Positions 60,430 through 64,000 of a stretch of DNA of 64,000 nucleotides are shown in pieces. The notes beneath the pieces are model-generated. The model ran no database searches. It was not told where the DNA came from and saw only the letters and a list, made by a program, of their open reading frames with translations. The first letter of the stretch is position 1. Every line of letters starts with the position of its first letter. The stretch is from the NCBI GenBank assembly GCA_028023455.1, contig JAQFVV010001032.1:1-64000 (forward strand), given 5' to 3'. The stretch is from Epiperipatus broadwayi (taxonomy: Eukaryota; Onychophora; Udeonychophora; Euonychophora; Peripatidae). A program made the position numbers and the translations under genes.

Positions 60430-60890
60430 TACTAATAATGAAATATGTAAATATAAACATTCCTAGTCACAAACTGAGATCAATGCTCAAATTACTGGTT
60501 TACTAAATAAATGACAAATACTCTCAATCCAGTAGTGCTCTAAAAAAGTTTTTATCCACTGCTTTGAATTGAGTGTGTTTCATTTACTTAGTAACCCATA
60601 ATTTGAGTATTAATCTTGATGTACTATATAATATTAATTACTGTAAATTGAAAAATTTCATAAATATCAATTAAAATAATATAAATCAATTTAAAATATA
60701 GCTTTAAAAGTAATATGATTGATTAAAAATATTCATGCATTCTTTCCAAAGTGCTTTAGATACACCTCTATAAAGGAAATTGAAGTAAAAATAGATGGGC
60801 CATTGTTTTTTCTGAAATTTTGTCTTGTATTTTATTTACTTAATAAATCAATAGTTTGAGTATTAATTTCTATGTATTATATATATGGAA
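60430..60890 (+). repeat. Interspersed repeat family E, direct copies
   Basis: It shares TTTGAATTGAGTGTGTTTCATTTACTTAGTAA...TTTGAGTATTAATCTTGATGTA and the TATCAATTAAAATAATATAAATCAATTTAAAATATAG block with 44,883-45,120. A second partial unit begins near 60,800. Confidence 0.65.
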
Positions 60891-62154
60891 CAGAATATTA
60901 ATTATTTTAATGAGCATATAAATATTTTTTTCTGACAAAATGGGCATTGATACAACAAAAATAATTCTATGGGAATCTAACTTGTGAAATTGCTTTGGGA
61001 CATATTCAAACTTGCTTATTTCATAAAATAGAATATACAATATAATATAAAATGGAAATAAGTTTAATTGATTTTTTTTTTGCATTTAAATAAATAATTA
61101 ATGCTGAAAAAGATTATATAACAACAAATGGATTATTTAATATAAAGAAGCTTCTTTTAGCAAAATTTAACAATGTATATGTTATTCTAAAGAAGGAAAT
61201 AAAACATTACTAAAATAGCTTTTCTATATTAAATAATTTATTTATTGTTATATAATATTTTGCTGTTATTTATTTATTAATATCAAATATATTATAAATA
61301 ATAAACTAGAATCAATTTTATAAAATTCACTATACTGATACTAATTATATCACGCTGTCTTTAATTTAATATTTGTTTATATATAAATAATATATCATAC
61401 CATTTACACCTTTCTTAAACACTTTATTTATATCAAACTAACAGTTTTGACTGTTCTGCAGTCATAATCGGAGCTATAATATTCAAATATATAATTATAT
61501 AATTAATACACTTATACACATATTCATATACATAATTAAATACACAATATAAACAAAAATAAATATACATTTTAATCTGACCATTATAAATAATCATTTC
61601 CCACTTTATTACTTTACTCTTAAAATAATTCTATCAATATTTATTTTATATCACTTTATTTTATTTTTTAAAAAATATTATTTATTTAAAATTTATTCTA
61701 CTAATTAATACATATTATTGTCATTTTACTTATATTATAAATCCACTTCTAACCTTTTCTTATTTTTATTAAATATTTTATAAATATCAATTAACTTTCC
61801 CCACATTATAAAAATTACTTACCTCTTCACAATCCTATTTTCAAAACTCAACTGGCAAAATTTTCAAAATTTGTACACTTGTTTAAGACTCATGTTATTG
61901 TCATTTTCTTCAACTTTATTCTTTAAACCTTTTTCAAATTCAAATTTTTATTAATAATAATTGTTTTGATCCCAAAATCCCTATTAAGATTAGGTTTTAT
62001 ATTCTTAATCAAGATTGCTTCTTTAATTTTAATTTTCCAATTCCTTTGATTATATGTATTATTATTAATAATTGAAAACAACTATTAGATATCATAAAAA
62101 TAGTCAGAAAATAGCCTACATTTTATTTATGTTTTTTTTTAAAATTATGATTTG
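60891..62154. other. Extremely AT-rich non-coding stretch
   Basis: No gene, repeat family or palindrome was recognised. Confidence 0.6.
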
Positions 62155-63605
62155 TTAGTTTAAGGAGTGTTAATTTTGGGGTAATTGTTTCATAATTAAA
62201 TCAGTGCTGGTGGATAGATGTACGAATGTTTTAGGTCACTGTAATCTGGTTAGATGCATTGGATACTCATTCCCTTGTGGTGCATTAGCATCCAGTTCAC
62301 AATTCCCACCTGAATGTATGACCCAAAAGTGAAGCTATCATGTTGTCAATGGTTGTAGATGCAATTCCTACATCCTTGATTTACTTACACTTTGGTTGTA
62401 ACAGTAAGCTACAGAGCATCTCATATATATATATGAAAAACAAAACAAGTTTTATATACGTAAAAATCTGCTATCGCTTGTATTAATGATCAATAGATGG
62501 AGCTTTACCAAGACCTCCATACAAGCGTATTTGTTTACATAAATGTCAGAGTCAATATTCACTGTCTCTTTCATTTTGCTCCACCCTCAGACCAGCTGAT
62601 TTCAAGCTGATTTGCTCTCATCAGTGAAGGGATAGGAGTTAGAAACTAAACCTAAATATCAACTCCAAGCATTTATGCAAAACGTTTCTATCAGTTTGCA
62701 AGCATGAATTTTTTAGACACCTAAATATCTTCAAACTCAGCCTATCAAACTACATGATAGGCTGAGTTTGAAGACATTTAGGTGTCTAAAAAATTCATGC
62801 TTGCAAACTGATAGAAACATTTTGCATAAATGCTTGGAGTTAATATTTAGGTTTAGTTTCTAACTCCTATTCCTTCACTGATGAGAGCAAATCAGCTTGA
62901 AATCAGCTGATCTGAGGGTGGTGCAAAATGAAAGAGACAGTGAATATTGACTCTGACATTTATGTAAACAAATACACTTGTTTGGAGGTCTGTCTGTTGG
63001 TGAAATGTATTAATGATCATGGGAAAGTTGCTCATTCCTTCCCACAATGATTCTTTATTTCTCTAATTATATCATGCTACAGATGTACATTCCTGCTAGC
63101 ATGATTGTGTTATGCTAATAATGTCATTTTGCATTGGTACATCAGTAAATCAGTAAGCTAGCTTTGCTTTAAACATGAAATTTTAGTCTAGAGTTAAAAG
63201 GGATTGGATTAGTTATATGCGTATTCTATGTAGCATATTTATACTTAGTAAAATATTAAAATTGTATTAAATCTATTATATCAATCCATCTGTGCATATA
63301 ATTTAAATCAAATATATTTAATTGAATTTTTCAGAATTTTTCCCTTTAATGTGTGTGTGTGTGTTATAATAAAAATGTTTTAATTAATTTTAGCAGTAAT
63401 TTATTTACATATATTTTTATTAATAATATTTTTCAAAATCAAGAATTATAAATTTAAATATTCAGAGTGATATTTTAAGCTCAGCTTCTCCTTGAGCTAG
63501 TGACTGGGGCTTTTGGTTCGATAAAAGAGTAACCTCATCTATAAGTATCTGCTGTTTTTATAAATTTTCTAGGTTCAAATAGCCTTGTGGCACCCTGTCA
63601 TGGCA
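62155..63605 (+). repeat. Interspersed repeat family R1, copy 2, interrupted
   Basis: Blocks align with 5,100-5,895 in the same order (see copy 1). The left and right parts are separated by the palindrome at 62,493-63,005, which is absent from copy 1. A TG run near 63,350 has expanded here. Confidence 0.55.
62493..63005. mobile_element. 513-bp palindromic foldback element
   Basis: Two arms of about 250 bp, from about 62,495-62,747 and 62,755-63,003, are near-perfect inverse copies around a 7-nt loop (AACTACA). The central part (CAAACTCAGCCTATCA / TGATAGGCTGAGTTTG) is exact. The 14-mer TGTATTAATGATCA flanks it directly on both sides (62,479-62,492 and 63,006-63,019), which reads as a target-site duplication. 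There is no coding frame. High arm identity suggests recent insertion or ongoing gene conversion. The unusually long target duplication does not fit common DNA-transposon families. Confidence 0.85.
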
Positions 63606-64000
63606 AATAGGTTTTGGAGGTTCTGTTTACCATTATAATTTGCACCCAATGTAGGATGATACACTTTAACGAAAAGCATCCTGAGAATTTAAAAAAAAAA
63701 TTATGCAGTAACAAAAACAAATATATATATATATATTTGTTTTTACATAAAATTATAGATATAAAAGTACTGCCAGAAAATAAATTGTGCACATATGCAT
63801 ACACTGACAAAAAAAACTTGTAAAATATAATATAAAAAAGTAGTTTTAGGAAAGACTGTTTAACATAAAAAAAAAAAGAAATGGGAATAGTTGAATGGGA
63901 GCGCATGCCAATTGATGTAAAGATGGGGAAGAATAGACTCAAATTTTTTTTGTGTATCCTAATTACTAAAAAAAAAATCTTTAAATATTTTTTTTTTATT
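63606..64000. other. AT-rich non-coding end of window
   Basis: It contains an imperfect inverted pair around an AT run (AACAAAAACAAATATAT / ATATATTTGTTTTTAC near 63,709-63,747). No gene was found. Confidence 0.55.

Overview
The window reads as animal (eukaryotic, probably invertebrate) nuclear DNA. It is strongly AT-rich, full of microsatellites and mobile-element remains, and lacks bacterial operons or ribosome binding sites. No host protein-coding exon could be supported, so it is either intergenic or a very large intron. The species cannot be named from the sequence. The presence together of Penelope-like, Merlin, RTE-type and tRNA-headed SINE elements fits many metazoan lineages.

The clearest structure is a nested mobile element at 10,223-20,695. 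Imperfect terminal inverted repeats of about 73 bp start with GGTATTTG and are bordered on both sides by the same 8 bp, TTTATTTA. Just inside the right end, on the minus strand, lie two pieces of a Merlin (ISXO2-like DDE) transposase, separated by a 440-bp segment that also occurs a second time nearby. A 7.6-7.8 kb non-LTR retrotransposon (LINE) sits inside this Merlin-type element, also on the minus strand. It has a gag-like ORF1 with a CCHC knuckle and an ORF2 with an APE-type endonuclease, a reverse transcriptase carrying an unusual YMDD box, and a C-terminal CCHC motif. Its reading frames are nearly intact, and several of the breaks fall in homopolymer runs. Immediately left of the Merlin element is a truncated Penelope-like element (9,018-10,191) with a GIY-YIG endonuclease and an inverted copy of its own 5' part.

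The rest is a repeat graveyard. 1-9,000: AT-rich DNA with a promoter-like CCAAT/TATA/splice-donor cluster at 4.25-4.54 kb, one copy of a 0.8-1.1 kb repeat family, and a possible LTR edge at 7.76 kb. 20.7-31 kb: AT-rich DNA, a Penelope scrap and a purine tract. 31-53 kb: three decayed LINE fragments, including a near-complete RTE-type copy at 49.4-52.1 kb with a long AAT array inside, plus tRNA-derived SINE scraps and several foldback or MITE families. 53-64 kb: a perfect-looking 209-bp tandem duplication of a palindromic MITE, more foldbacks, a SINE cluster, and a 513-bp near-perfect palindrome at 62.5-63.0 kb. That palindrome has a 14-bp target duplication and interrupts a second copy of the repeat family seen at 4.8-5.9 kb.

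All assignments come from reading motifs and sequence similarity within the window by eye. Boundaries of old repeats are approximate, and no database search was done.
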